From NCBI RefSeq assembly GCF_000269985.1, contig NC_016109.1:5084001-5148000 (forward strand): a stretch of DNA of 64,000 nt, given 5' to 3'. The notes beneath the pieces are model-generated. The model ran no database searches. It had not been told where the DNA came from and saw nothing but the letters and a program-made list of their open reading frames with translations. Positions 7,733 through 16,224 of this stretch are shown in pieces; within the stretch, counting starts at the first letter, position 1, and the number at the start of each line of letters is the position of its first letter. Both the position numbers and the translations under genes were made by a program. This DNA is from Kitasatospora setae KM-6054. GTDB taxonomy: Bacteria; Actinomycetota; Actinomycetes; Streptomycetales; Streptomycetaceae.

Positions 7733-8982
7733 GGGAGCTCCAGGATCACGGTGGTCGGACCGCCCGGCGGGCTGTCCAGGGCGAGGGTGCCGTCGAAGGC
7801 GGCCAGCCGGCGGCGCACGCCGGCCAGCCCGCTGCCGCGCCCGGGGTCGGCGCCGCCCCGGCCGTCGTCGCGCACGGTGACCCGCAACAGGCCGTCCGCG
7901 CAGCGCAGTTCGACGTCCACCCGGCTGCCGCCGGAGTGCTTGGCCGCGTTGGCGAGCAGCTCGGCGACGGCGAAGTACGCGGCGGCCTCGACCGGGGCGG
8001 GCAGCCGGCCGGGCAGTGCGGCGTCGACCCCGACGTCCAGGAAGGAGTCCAGGGCGAGCGAGCGGACGGCGTCGGCCAGGCCGCGGTCGGCCAGCACCGG
8101 CGGCAGCACGCCGTGCACCAGGTCGCGCAGCTCCTGCAGGGCGCGCTCGGAGGTGGCGCGGACCTCGCCGAGCAGCCGCCGGGCGGTGGCCGGGTCCTCG
8201 TCGAGCAGGTGCTCGGCGCGGTCCAGGGTCAGCCCGAGGGCGACCAGCCGGGCCTGCGCGCCGTCGTGCAGGTCCCGTTCGATCCGGCGCAGTTCGGCGG
8301 CCTGGGTGTCCAGGACGACGGACCGGCTGTCGGTCAGCTGGTCGATCCGGCGCTCCAGCCGGTCCCGGTCCGGGCCGTCCAGCAGCCGGGCCGTCCAGGT
8401 GCCGTAGCGCTCCAGCACGCCCGGGGCCAGCCAGACCCCGGCGGCGGCGAAGCCCAGGCCGAGCACGGCGGCGGCGACCGCGTTCGCCGTCGAGTCGACC
8501 GGGACGAAGGCGTACCAGTTGCCCGGGCCGAGCAGCCGCCACACGAAGGGCTGCACCAGCGCGCCGGACAGGCCGTAGCCGACCAGCGTCGGCGGGACGG
8601 CGACCAGCATGCCGCCGGCCCACGGGCTCAGCCAGGACCAGGCCAGCTCGCGGCGGAAGCCGGGCGCGCCCAGCAGCGCCACCAGGCCGGTGTCGGGCAG
8701 CGGTTCGGGCGCGGCGGTGGCGTGGCCGGTCCAGCGGGCCAGCGCGGCGCGCTCGCGGTCGGCGCCGCGGCGCACCAGCCGGGCGGCGGGCGCCATCAGC
8801 GGCAGGCCGAGGCCGACCGGCAGCAGGGTCAGCGCGCCGGCCGCGGCGACGCCCCGGACGGAGGTCACCAGGGAGCGCAGCGAGGCGAGTTGGCAGCCGC
8901 CGAGGGCGCGCAGCGCGGCCCGGAGAGCGACGGCACGCGGCGCGACGGCACGCGGCGCGACAGTACGCGGTCGGATGGTCAT
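7672..8982 (-). CDS. Membrane sensor histidine kinase (HisKA_3 / NarX-like)
   Basis: 436 aa. An Arg/Ala-rich N-terminus with a triplicated motif precedes about four hydrophobic segments (near residues 45-70, 115-145, 165-185). Then comes a DHp helix with the phospho-acceptor His239 in ERDLHDGAQARL, and an ATPase domain with ELLANAAKHS and DDGRGGADPGRGSGLAGV. ATG overlaps the stop of the CPBP protease gene (ATGA), and the end runs 61 bases into the response regulator. The last ~20 residues after LELP are Ser/Pro-rich, encoded where the frame overlaps the regulator start. Confidence 0.9.
   Translation of the reverse strand: MTIRPRTVAPRAVAPRAVALRAALRALGGCQLASLRSLVTSVRGVAAAGALTLLPVGLGLPLMAPAARLVRRGADRERAALARWTGHATAAPEPLPDTGLVALLGAPGFRRELAWSWLSPWAGGMLVAVPPTLVGYGLSGALVQPFVWRLLGPGNWYAFVPVDSTANAVAAAVLGLGFAAAGVWLAPGVLERYGTWTARLLDGPDRDRLERRIDQLTDSRSVVLDTQAAELRRIERDLHDGAQARLVALGLTLDRAEHLLDEDPATARRLLGEVRATSERALQELRDLVHGVLPPVLADRGLADAVRSLALDSFLDVGVDAALPGRLPAPVEAAAYFAVAELLANAAKHSGGSRVDVELRCADGLLRVTVRDDGRGGADPGRGSGLAGVRRRLAAFDGTLALDSPPGGPTTVILELPCASSSPKTSSSSATASPAP
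8928..8970. repeat. 15-bp tandem repeat at the kinase N-terminus
   Basis: Two full copies and one degenerate partial copy of CGACGGCACGCGGCG (plus strand). On the minus strand they encode the repeated TVAPRA/AVAPRA start of the kinase. Unit length is a multiple of three, so copy-number change would not shift the frame. Confidence 0.6.
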
Positions 8983-9749
8983 ATCAGCGCGATGCTATCC
9001 GTGCGGGCCGGCCGACGGACCGTCAGGACCCAGGGCAGCGCCACCAGCACTGCCGCCGCACCGAACAGCAGCATCGGGCCGGACGCGCCCGACTCCTGGT
9101 CCAGGAACAGCAGCAGGCCCAGGTTCACCAGCGCGTGGAACCCGCCAGCCAGCGGCAGCCGCCACCGCCCGATCCGCTCCCAGGCGAAGCCCAGCAGCAC
9201 CGACATCGCCACCGTCGCGGTCAGGAACCCCGCCGCGTAGGCCGGCGCCTGCGCGAACACCCCGACGTGCCAGCACCCCCAGGCCAGCCCCACCGCCACC
9301 GACGACACCCACGGCCCGAACCGCTCCCGCAGCAGCGGCTGCAGCAGGCAGCGCCAGCCGATCTCCTCCCCGCAGGCGCCCAGCAGCTGCGCCGCCGCCA
9401 CCACCCCGAACGGCGCCGCCAGCGACCCCGGGTCGCGCACCGCCACCGGCACCCCGCACAGCGCCGCCCCGGCCGCCGCCAGCCCCGGCACCGCCACCCC
9501 CGCCAGCAGCAGCAGCGCCGCCGCCGGGCCGCCCGCCCGGCCCGGCCGCCCCGCCAGCAGCCGGCGGACCAGCGCCGGCCGCCACGCCGCGACCGCCGCC
9601 ACCCCCAGCAGCGGCCCGAACTGCGTCAACTGCAGCACCTCCGCGGGCAGCCCCGTCGCGGGCTGCACCGCCCCCAGCAGCCCCGCCGCCGGGAACGCCA
9701 CCGCCAGGAACAGCACCGCCGGCCCGACCCATCGCGTCCGCACGTCCAC
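8979..9749 (-). CDS. CPBP family intramembrane metalloprotease (CAAX/Abi type)
   Basis: 256 aa, about eight hydrophobic helices. The family's three motifs are present: GEEIGWR (Glu128-Glu129), His161 in WHVGVF, and His205 in HALVNL, the residues that bind the active-site metal. GTG at 9749 is preferred over the upstream ATG because GAGAGG precedes it by 5-6 bases and the extra N-terminus is Arg/Gly-rich. First gene of a coupled operon with the sensor kinase and regulator. Such proteases act on membrane proteins or prenylated and bacteriocin peptides, so it may generate or clear a signal for the kinase (inference). Confidence 0.85.
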   Translation of the reverse strand: MDVRTRWVGPAVLFLAVAFPAAGLLGAVQPATGLPAEVLQLTQFGPLLGVAAVAAWRPALVRRLLAGRPGRAGGPAAALLLLAGVAVPGLAAAGAALCGVPVAVRDPGSLAAPFGVVAAAQLLGACGEEIGWRCLLQPLLRERFGPWVSSVAVGLAWGCWHVGVFAQAPAYAAGFLTATVAMSVLLGFAWERIGRWRLPLAGGFHALVNLGLLLFLDQESGASGPMLLFGAAAVLVALPWVLTVRRPARTDSIALI

Positions 9750-10053
9750 CCCGCCTCTCGTCCGCCTTCTCCTGCCACCCCCGACGATTCCGTGCGCGCG
9801 GCCCCGATCCACTGCACCCACCTGCCCGACCGGGGTGCAGCCAGCTGCACCCCCCGGCCGCCCGGACCGCTGTCACGGAGGCGCGCGGGCGAACCCGCCG
9901 GAGATCACCCGTACGAGTGGACTTCGGAATCCGGGTGGCTCAGCGGGGTATCGGTGACCGCGGGCCCACGGGCTCGTTAGGCACCACGTCGCACCCTGTC
10001 GACGAGCACCACCAGCCGCACACCACCAGACGCACACCTAGGGGCGGGACCCA
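9750..10053. promoter_or_regulatory. 304-bp divergent region between CPBP operon and geosmin synthase
   Basis: No gene was seen. It contains a 22-bp perfect dyad (listed separately), a possible -10 TAGGCA near 9978 for geoA, and a leader with repeated CACCAC/CACACC triplets before the GTG at 10054. The ribosome site for geoA is weak (GGGGCGGGA, ending about 4 bases before the start). Confidence 0.4.
9832..9853. promoter_or_regulatory. Perfect inverted repeat, candidate operator
   Basis: GGGGTGCAG and CTGCACCCC are exact reverse complements separated by CCAG. A further half-site CTGCACCC lies at 9812-9819. The dyad sits 83 bases upstream of the CPBP protease start and about 200 upstream of geosmin synthase, so it could serve either promoter. 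Confidence 0.45.
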
Positions 10054-12246
10054 GTGGCTCAGCCGTTCGAACTGCCGGACTTCTACGTGCCGTATCCGGC
10101 CCGGATCAACCCGCACTACGAGAGGGCGCGGGTCCACACCAAGGAGTGGGCGCGCGGCTTCGGCATGCTGGAGGGCTCCGGCGTCTGGGAGGAGCACGAC
10201 CTCGACTCGCACGACTACGCGCTGCTCTGCTCCTACACCCACCCGGACTGCGGCCCCGAGGCGCTCGACCTGGTCACCGACTGGTACACCTGGGTCTTCT
10301 TCTTCGACGACCACTTCCTGGAGACCTTCAAGCGCACCCTGGACCGCGAGGGCGGCAAGGCGTACCTGGACCGGCTGCCCGCCTTCATGCCGATGGACCC
10401 CGAGGCCGGCTACCCCGAGCCCACCAACCCGGTCGAGGCCGGCCTGGCCGACCTGTGGCGGCGCACCGTCCCGCACATGTCGGCCGACTGGCGGGCCCGG
10501 TTCGCCGAGTCCACCCGGAACCTGCTGAACGAGTCGCTCTGGGAGCTCTCCAACATCAACGAGGGCCGGATCTCGAACCCGGTCGAGTACATCGAGATGC
10601 GCCGCAAGGTCGGCGGCGCCCCCTGGTCGGCCGGCCTGATCGAGTACGCGGCGAACGCCGAGGTCCCCGAGTCGGTGGCGCACTCCCGGCCGCTGCGCGT
10701 GCTGCGCGACGCCTTCTCGGACAGCGTGCACCTGCGCAACGACCTGTTCTCGTACGAGCGGGAGATCGGCGAGGAGGGCGAGCTCAGCAACGGCGTCCTG
10801 GTCCTGGAGACCTTCCTCGGCTGCTCCACCCAGCAGGCCGCCGACGCCGTCAACGACCTGCTCACCTCCCGGCTCCAGCAGTTCGAGAACACCGCGCTCA
10901 CCGAACTCGCCCCGCTCTGCGCCGAGCACGCGCTGGACCCGGAGGAGGCCGGCCGGGTGCTGGCCTACGTCAAGGGCATGCAGGACTGGCAGTCCGGCGG
11001 CCACGAGTGGCACATGCGCTCCAGCCGGTACATGAACGGCGGCGGCGCCGCCGCGCCCGCCACCGGCCCCACCGGCCTGGGCACCTCGGCGGCGAACATC
11101 CGGCTCACGGCGGGCCTGCGCGGCCTGCGCGGCCTCGCCCACACCCCGTACCGGAAGACCGGCCCGGCCCTGCTGCCCGACTTCCCGATGCCGTTCCCGC
11201 TGTCGATCAACCCGCACCTGGACGCCGCCCGCGCGTACGTGGTCGGCTGGGCCCGCAGCACCGGCCTGCTCGACCCCGAGCCCGGCGTGCCCGCCTCCGA
11301 CATCTGGACCGAGGCCAAGCTCCGCGACTACGACTTCCCGCTCTGCGCGGCCGGCATCGACCCCGACGGCACCCCCGCCGAGCTCGACCTCTCCTCCGCC
11401 TGGCTGACCTGGGGCACCTACGCCGACGACTACTACCCCGCCGTCTACGGCCGCCCGCGCGACCTGCTCGGCGCGAAGGCCCAGGGCGAGCGGCTGCACG
11501 CCCTGATGACGCTCGACGGCACCCTGCCGTTCGCGCCGCGCAACGCGCTGGAGACCGGCCTCGCCGACCTCTGGCGGCGCACCGTCGCCCCGTTCGACCA
11601 GGGCGCCCGGGCCAAGTTCCGGCAGGCCGTCGGCGACATGCTCGACAGCTGGCTCTGGGAGCTCGCCAACACCGCGCAGAACCGGATCCCCGACCCGGTC
11701 GACTACATCGAGATGCGCCGCGCCACCTTCGGCTCCGACCTGACGATGAGCCTGTCCCGGCTCGGCCGCGGCGACACCATCCCCGCCGAGGTGTACGCCA
11801 GCGGCACCCTGCGGGCGATCGAGAACTCCGCCGCCGACTACGGCTGCCTGGTCAACGACCTGCACTCGTACCAGAAGGAGGTCGAGTACGAGGGCGAGTT
11901 CCACAACCTGGTCCGGGTGGTGGAGAACTTCTTCTCCTGCGACTACCCCGTCGCCGCCGACATCGTGGCCGACCTGATGGCCTCCCGGCTCAGCCAGTTC
12001 CGGCACGTGGTCGACAGCGAACTCCCGCTGCTCAAGCAGGACTTCGCCCTCGACGCCGAGGCCGCCCGGGCCCTCGACGGATACGTCCGCGAGCTGGAGG
12101 ACTGGATGGCCGCCGTCCTCAACTGGCACCAGCAGTGCGACCGCTACACGGAGGACGTGCTGCGCCGGCACTTCGCCCCGCCGACCGCCGTCACCCCGGA
12201 GCTCGGGATGTCGGCGGCCCGGATCCTGCAGACCATCGGCAGGTAG
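10054..12246 (+). CDS. geoA: Bifunctional geosmin synthase (germacradienol/geosmin cyclase)
   Basis: 730 aa, two class I terpene synthase domains in tandem, as in characterised Streptomyces geosmin synthases (about 726 aa). N-terminal domain: Mg-binding DDHFLE at residues 85-90 and NDLFSYERE from Asn229, which converts farnesyl diphosphate to germacradienol. C-terminal domain: DDYYP at 458-462 and NDLHSYQKE from Asn601, which converts germacradienol to geosmin. All four metal motifs are intact, so the enzyme should be active. A Gly/Ala-rich linker lies near residue 330. GTG start, monocistronic, followed by a strong hairpin. Cytosolic, making the volatile earthy odorant. Confidence 0.97.
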   Translation: MAQPFELPDFYVPYPARINPHYERARVHTKEWARGFGMLEGSGVWEEHDLDSHDYALLCSYTHPDCGPEALDLVTDWYTWVFFFDDHFLETFKRTLDREGGKAYLDRLPAFMPMDPEAGYPEPTNPVEAGLADLWRRTVPHMSADWRARFAESTRNLLNESLWELSNINEGRISNPVEYIEMRRKVGGAPWSAGLIEYAANAEVPESVAHSRPLRVLRDAFSDSVHLRNDLFSYEREIGEEGELSNGVLVLETFLGCSTQQAADAVNDLLTSRLQQFENTALTELAPLCAEHALDPEEAGRVLAYVKGMQDWQSGGHEWHMRSSRYMNGGGAAAPATGPTGLGTSAANIRLTAGLRGLRGLAHTPYRKTGPALLPDFPMPFPLSINPHLDAARAYVVGWARSTGLLDPEPGVPASDIWTEAKLRDYDFPLCAAGIDPDGTPAELDLSSAWLTWGTYADDYYPAVYGRPRDLLGAKAQGERLHALMTLDGTLPFAPRNALETGLADLWRRTVAPFDQGARAKFRQAVGDMLDSWLWELANTAQNRIPDPVDYIEMRRATFGSDLTMSLSRLGRGDTIPAEVYASGTLRAIENSAADYGCLVNDLHSYQKEVEYEGEFHNLVRVVENFFSCDYPVAADIVADLMASRLSQFRHVVDSELPLLKQDFALDAEAARALDGYVRELEDWMAAVLNWHQQCDRYTEDVLRRHFAPPTAVTPELGMSAARILQTIGR

Positions 12247-12257
12247 CCGGAACCGAC

Positions 12258-12294
12258 GGAGGGGTGCGCCGGGCCTCGCCCGGCGCACCCCTCC
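12258..12294. terminator. Bidirectional terminator hairpin
   Basis: A perfect 17-bp stem (12258-12274 with 12278-12294) with a 3-base loop, between the convergent geoA and the minus-strand secreted-protein gene. There is no long T-run, as is usual for streptomycete terminators. Confidence 0.85.
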
Positions 12295-12304
12295 GCGCCT
12301 GCCG

Positions 12305-13243
12305 CTACTGCCAGTTGTCCGACCGCTGCGGGTGCTGGTGCGGCGCCGGGCCGGCCTGCGGCGGGACCGGGGCCGACCGCTGCGGGTGGTGCCGGTGGCC
12401 GCGCGGGTGCCGGGTCAGCGTGTAGCCGAGCACGCCGGCCAGCGCGGCCAGCACACCGCCGGCGACCGTCCACCACCAGCGGGTGTTCCAGCCGGAGAAG
12501 AGGTCCGAGTACCAGTGGCTCTCCTCCGCGACCGGCGCGGCCGCGTGCGAGGCGCTCGCGCTCGGCGCCGGGGTGGCCGCCGGGCCCGCCGCCGTCGCGC
12601 CGGCGTTCACCGGCGGCACCAGCGGGTCCTTCAGCGTGCCGCCCTCGGGCTGCGCGTCGTCCGCGCCGCCCTTGGTGGCGACGTGCACGTGGACGGTCGC
12701 GGCCAGGCCGAGGTCGGTCTGCGGGATGTCCGGCGTGGACAGCCGGACGTAGTACGTGCCGGGCAGCGGGTCGCCGGACCACGGCTCGGCCCAGGACCGG
12801 ATCTGCCGCAGCGTGCAGCTCAGGCCCAGCGAGGGCGCGCTCTGCTCGGCGGTGCCGTCCTGCGGCCCCGCCGTGCAGGACTGCCGGCGGCGCAGGCCGT
12901 CGAACAGCTCGACCGACCAGGTCTGCGGGCCGTGCCGGTCGGCGGCCTCCGGCAGGGTCACCGTGACCTGCACGGTCGGCGTCTGGCCCTCCGAGGCGGG
13001 GAACGCCCAGTACAGGTAGTCACCGGTGGAGACCGGGACGTCCGCGTCCTGGCCGGCCGCCAGGGTGGTCGCGGTCAGGAAGCTGGTGCCGACCGAGTTC
13101 AGCACCGGCTTCGCGGAGCCGGAGGCCGACGCGGACGGCGACGGCGAGGCGGACGGGGACGCGGCCGAGGCCGGCGCCGGGGCCAGCAGGAGCAGCCCGG
13201 TGAGCGCGGCGGCCGAGGCCGCGGCGGTGCGGAGCGTACGCAT
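12305..13243 (-). CDS. Secreted membrane-anchored protein partnered with the VWA protein
   Basis: 312 aa. Signal peptide of about 28 residues ending near APASA, a Ser/Ala/Pro-rich linker, an extracellular beta-type region (DVPVSTGDYLYWAFPA, VQVTVTLPEA, GTYYVRLSTPD), a second Ala/Pro linker, one C-terminal transmembrane helix (about 262-283, TVAGGVLAALAGVLGYTL), and a His/Pro/Gln-rich cytoplasmic tail with HPQRS repeated. The ATG lies two bases after the upstream gene's stop, so it is coupled. Orientation is outside-in with a single anchor. No enzyme motif was seen; it may form a surface complex with the VWA protein. Confidence 0.75.
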   Translation of the reverse strand: MRTLRTAAASAAALTGLLLLAPAPASAASPSASPSPSASASGSAKPVLNSVGTSFLTATTLAAGQDADVPVSTGDYLYWAFPASEGQTPTVQVTVTLPEAADRHGPQTWSVELFDGLRRRQSCTAGPQDGTAEQSAPSLGLSCTLRQIRSWAEPWSGDPLPGTYYVRLSTPDIPQTDLGLAATVHVHVATKGGADDAQPEGGTLKDPLVPPVNAGATAAGPAATPAPSASASHAAAPVAEESHWYSDLFSGWNTRWWWTVAGGVLAALAGVLGYTLTRHPRGHRHHPQRSAPVPPQAGPAPHQHPQRSDNWQ

Positions 13244-13245
13244 CG

Positions 13246-14613
13246 TCAGTTCTCCCGCCAGACGGCGATCCGCCAGCGTGCCAGCCAGCCGAAGATCAGA
13301 CCGGCGAGCAGGCCGGCCAGGGTCAGGACGCCGAGCAGGATCCAGCCGCGGCCCAGGCCCATCGCGGGCCCGTCCGGGGCCGGGGAGGCGGCGGCGACGT
13401 CCACCGTCAGCTCCAGCGGCAGGCCCGGGTCGGCCTGCACGCCCGCCTGCGCGGCGAACGAGTTGCTGACGACCAGGCAGACCGTCCGGGTGCCCGACAG
13501 CACGTCGGACGACGTGCCCTTCGCGCCCTTCGAGCCGGTCGAGCCGGTCGACGGGGACGCCGACGCGGAGTCGTCGTCCTCGGCCGCCGACCAGCGCAGG
13601 CCGGTCGAGGCCACGTCGGTGCGGCCCGAGCCGGCGTCGCTGCCGCGCACCAGCTCCTGGCCGCCGCTGTCGGTGGCCCGCAGCAGCACGCCGTAGTCCC
13701 GGGCGACCGCCCGGTCCGGGGTGACGCTGACCGAGGCGCGCAGCTCCTCGCCCGCCTTCACCGGCACCCGGTAGACCCGGTGCTCGGAGAACTTCTCCCG
13801 GTCGGTGTAGACGCCGGGCGTCAGCAGCGGGGCGTCCGCGCACTTGTCGGTGCCGGAGACCTTCGCCGGGGTGATCGCGTGGGTGTCCTGGGCGCGGTTG
13901 ACCAGCTGCTTGACGCGCTTGGTCAGCTGCTCCTGGGTGCGCACGTCGGTGAAGGTGCCGCCGGTCGCGTTGGCGATGCAGATCAGCTGCTGCCGGGTCT
14001 TGTCGTCGTGCGCCAGGCCCAGTGTGTCCACCACCAGGTGGATGCCCTGGCTGGCCAGTTCGCGGGCGACGTCGCACGGGTCCGGCGGGGCGCAGGTGTC
14101 CTCGCCGTCGGTGATCAGCACGATCCGGCGGGTGGTCGGACCGGTGCCCAGGTCCTGCGCGGCGGCGCGCAGCGCGATCCCGATCGGGGTCCAGCCGGTC
14201 GGGCGGACGGTGGCGACGGCCGTCTTGGCCTCCACCTTGTTCGTCTTCCCGACCCGGTAGAGCTGCTGGGTGTCCTTGCAGCCCTCCTTCTGGTCACTGC
14301 CCGGGTACGTCGCGCCGAGGGTCCGGATGCCGAACTCGGTCTCGTTCGGCAGCGCGTCGATGACCTCGGCGATCGACTGCTGGGCGACCTCCATCCGGCT
14401 CTTGCCCTGGATGTCGATGGTCCGCATCGACCCCGAGCCGTCCAGGATCAGGTCGACCTTGGGCGCCTCGGTCGCGGCGGGCGGGGCCCCGGGCTCGTCG
14501 GCGTGCGCGGGGAGGGTGCCCAGCACGGTCCCCGCGACTATCGCCAGGGCCCCGAGCAGGGCGGCCGCGCGGGCCGTCCGTCGTGGTGTGGTGGTGGTGA
14601 TCACCCGCCGCAT
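13246..14613 (-). CDS. Extracellular VWA-domain protein with C-terminal anchor
   Basis: 455 aa from ATG at 14613. Signal peptide (RRTARAAALLGALAIVAG to AHADE, about 1-40), then a von Willebrand A domain with an intact MIDAS: Asp58-Gly-Ser-Gly-Ser62, a Thr in RPTGWTPIG and an Asp in ITDGEDT, which together bind a divalent metal for ligand contact. A beta-rich region follows, then a Ser/Gly-rich linker and a transmembrane helix near residues 418-442 (ILLGVLTLAGLLAGLIFGW). Several Cys pairs (EGCKD, DTCAPPDPC, CIAN) suggest disulfides. The next gene encodes a similarly anchored partner. Likely a surface binding module; ligand unknown. Confidence 0.85.
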   Translation of the reverse strand: MRRVITTTTPRRTARAAALLGALAIVAGTVLGTLPAHADEPGAPPAATEAPKVDLILDGSGSMRTIDIQGKSRMEVAQQSIAEVIDALPNETEFGIRTLGATYPGSDQKEGCKDTQQLYRVGKTNKVEAKTAVATVRPTGWTPIGIALRAAAQDLGTGPTTRRIVLITDGEDTCAPPDPCDVARELASQGIHLVVDTLGLAHDDKTRQQLICIANATGGTFTDVRTQEQLTKRVKQLVNRAQDTHAITPAKVSGTDKCADAPLLTPGVYTDREKFSEHRVYRVPVKAGEELRASVSVTPDRAVARDYGVLLRATDSGGQELVRGSDAGSGRTDVASTGLRWSAAEDDDSASASPSTGSTGSKGAKGTSSDVLSGTRTVCLVVSNSFAAQAGVQADPGLPLELTVDVAAASPAPDGPAMGLGRGWILLGVLTLAGLLAGLIFGWLARWRIAVWREN

Positions 14614-14662
14614 CCTAAGGACCGTCAGTTCGATTCGCCCAACGCGGGTGGTGGGCGGCACC

Positions 14663-14668
14663 TACCCT
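14663..14668 (+). promoter_or_regulatory. -10 box of the ABC exporter operon
   Basis: TACCCT lies 33 bases upstream of the GTG at 14701, with GAGGAGAGA immediately before the start codon. It is the only good -10 in the short divergent gap from the VWA gene. Confidence 0.5.
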
Positions 14669-14700
14669 GAACGGACGGGCGGGACGGGCGAGGAGAGAGC

Positions 14701-15546
14701 GTGACGGTGCGTCTGACCGGAGTCGGCAAGCGCTACGGGCGCGGCGGCCCGTGGATCCTGCGCGACGTCGACCTGGCCCTGGACGCGGGCGGCGTGATCC
14801 GGATCGAGGGCGCCAACGGCAGTGGGAAGTCCACCCTGTTGAAGGTGCTGGCCGGCATCGAGCGCGCCGACCGCGGCACCGTCGACGCCCCCGGCAGCCG
14901 CGCCTACGTCCCCGAACGCTTCCCGCCCGCGCTGCCGTTCGACGCCCGCGACTACCTGCGCCACCTCGGCCGGGCCCGCGGCCTCACCGCCGCCGAGAGC
15001 CTGCGCCGGGCCGACCACTGGCTGGAGCGCTTCGGCATCGCCCGCCACGCGGGCACCCCGATCGGCCGGCTCTCCAAGGGCACCTGCCAGAAGGTCGCCG
15101 TCGCCCAGGCCCTGCTCGCCGAAGCCGACCTGCTGCTGCTGGACGAAGCCTGGACCGGGCTCGACCAGGCCGCCCGCGGCGAACTCGACGCCGCCGTCAC
15201 CGAACGGGCCGCCGCCGGCGGCCTGGTGGTCTTCGTCGACCACGACCCCGGCCGGCTGGCCGGCCTCACCACCGCCGGACACCTCGTCCGGGACGGCGCC
15301 CTGCGCCCCGCCCCGCTCCCCGCCGCCGAGCCGGACGGCCCCCGCACCGCGGTCGTGGTCCGCGCCGAGCGCCTCCCCGAGCACCTCCCCGGCCGCCCCG
15401 CGCGCGAACCCCGCGCCGACGGCACCGTCCGGCTGGAGGTGGCGGCCGCGCACTCCGACGCGCTGCTGCGCCGGCTGCTGCACGCGACGCCCGCCGTGCA
15501 CGTCCACGCGGTCGGACCCGCGACCACCGAAGGGACCCCCTCGTGA
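14701..15546 (+). CDS. ABC transporter ATP-binding protein
   Basis: 281 aa. Walker A GANGSGKST (about residues 37-45), an atypical signature LSKGTCQKV near 124 (LSKG in place of LSGG), and Walker B LLLLDEAW near 148 with the switch His in VDHD. The last ~60 residues are an extra domain with no recognised motif. Coupled by 4 bases to the permease gene, so it makes a dimeric exporter with it. Substrate unknown; the family includes small drug and antibiotic exporters. Confidence 0.85.
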   Translation: MTVRLTGVGKRYGRGGPWILRDVDLALDAGGVIRIEGANGSGKSTLLKVLAGIERADRGTVDAPGSRAYVPERFPPALPFDARDYLRHLGRARGLTAAESLRRADHWLERFGIARHAGTPIGRLSKGTCQKVAVAQALLAEADLLLLDEAWTGLDQAARGELDAAVTERAAAGGLVVFVDHDPGRLAGLTTAGHLVRDGALRPAPLPAAEPDGPRTAVVVRAERLPEHLPGRPAREPRADGTVRLEVAAAHSDALLRRLLHATPAVHVHAVGPATTEGTPS

Positions 15547-16190
15547 CGCTGCGCGTGCTGACCCGCTACCACCTGGAACTGCTGGTGCGCTCGCAGCGCT
15601 GGCTGGGGCCCGGGCTGGCGTACGTGGTGCTGATGGGGCTCGGGGTGTCGGCCGGCGACGACGCGCTGTCGGCGGCGGCGTTCTCGGCCGGGCTGCTGGT
15701 GCCGGTGACGGGCTGGCTGGTGCGGGCGGCGGTCGGGGCGGAGCCGCCGCAGTCGCGGGCCTGCCTGGTCGCGGCGGCGGGCCGGCCGCGCGTGCACCTG
15801 GCGGCCCTGCTGGCGGCCGCGCTGGCCGGGCTGGGGCTGGGCGCGCTCGGACTGGCCGCGGTGCTGCTGGTGGGCAGCGGGGGTTCGGGCCCGGCGGCCG
15901 CGGCGGGCGTGCTCGCGACGCTGGTGTGCGTGCTGTCGGGGACGGCGGTGGGCGCGGTGTGCAACCGCCCGGTGGTGCTGGGCGGGTACGCGGTGCCGCT
16001 CGGGCTGGCCGGGGTGGTCGCGGTGCTGCTGGTGCCGGGGTCGCCGGCCAACGCGGTGGTGCGGGCCCTGGTGCTGGGCGCGCGGCGGCACGAGCCGGGC
16101 GCGCCGTGGTGGACGCTGCCGGTGGCGGCGCTGCTCGCGGCGGCCTGCTGCCGGGTGGCGGTCGCGGCGGCGGTCCGCCGGGGCGGCTGA
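15543..16190 (+). CDS. Small ABC transporter permease
   Basis: 215 aa, about six hydrophobic helices (for example AYVVLMGLGVSA, AALLAAALAGLGLGALGLAAVLLV, VVLGGYAVPLGLAGVVAVLLV). GTG overlaps the stop of the ATPase (GTGA). Strong use of GCG/GTG/CTG codons, typical of membrane genes here. It has no peptide signature beyond the hydrophobic pattern, so family assignment rests on the neighbour. It ends 35 bases from the convergent MFS gene. Confidence 0.75.
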   Translation: MTLRVLTRYHLELLVRSQRWLGPGLAYVVLMGLGVSAGDDALSAAAFSAGLLVPVTGWLVRAAVGAEPPQSRACLVAAAGRPRVHLAALLAAALAGLGLGALGLAAVLLVGSGGSGPAAAAGVLATLVCVLSGTAVGAVCNRPVVLGGYAVPLGLAGVVAVLLVPGSPANAVVRALVLGARRHEPGAPWWTLPVAALLAAACCRVAVAAAVRRGG

Positions 16191-16224
16191 ACCGCGGCGG
16201 CCGAGGCACGATCGGGGTACGCGG

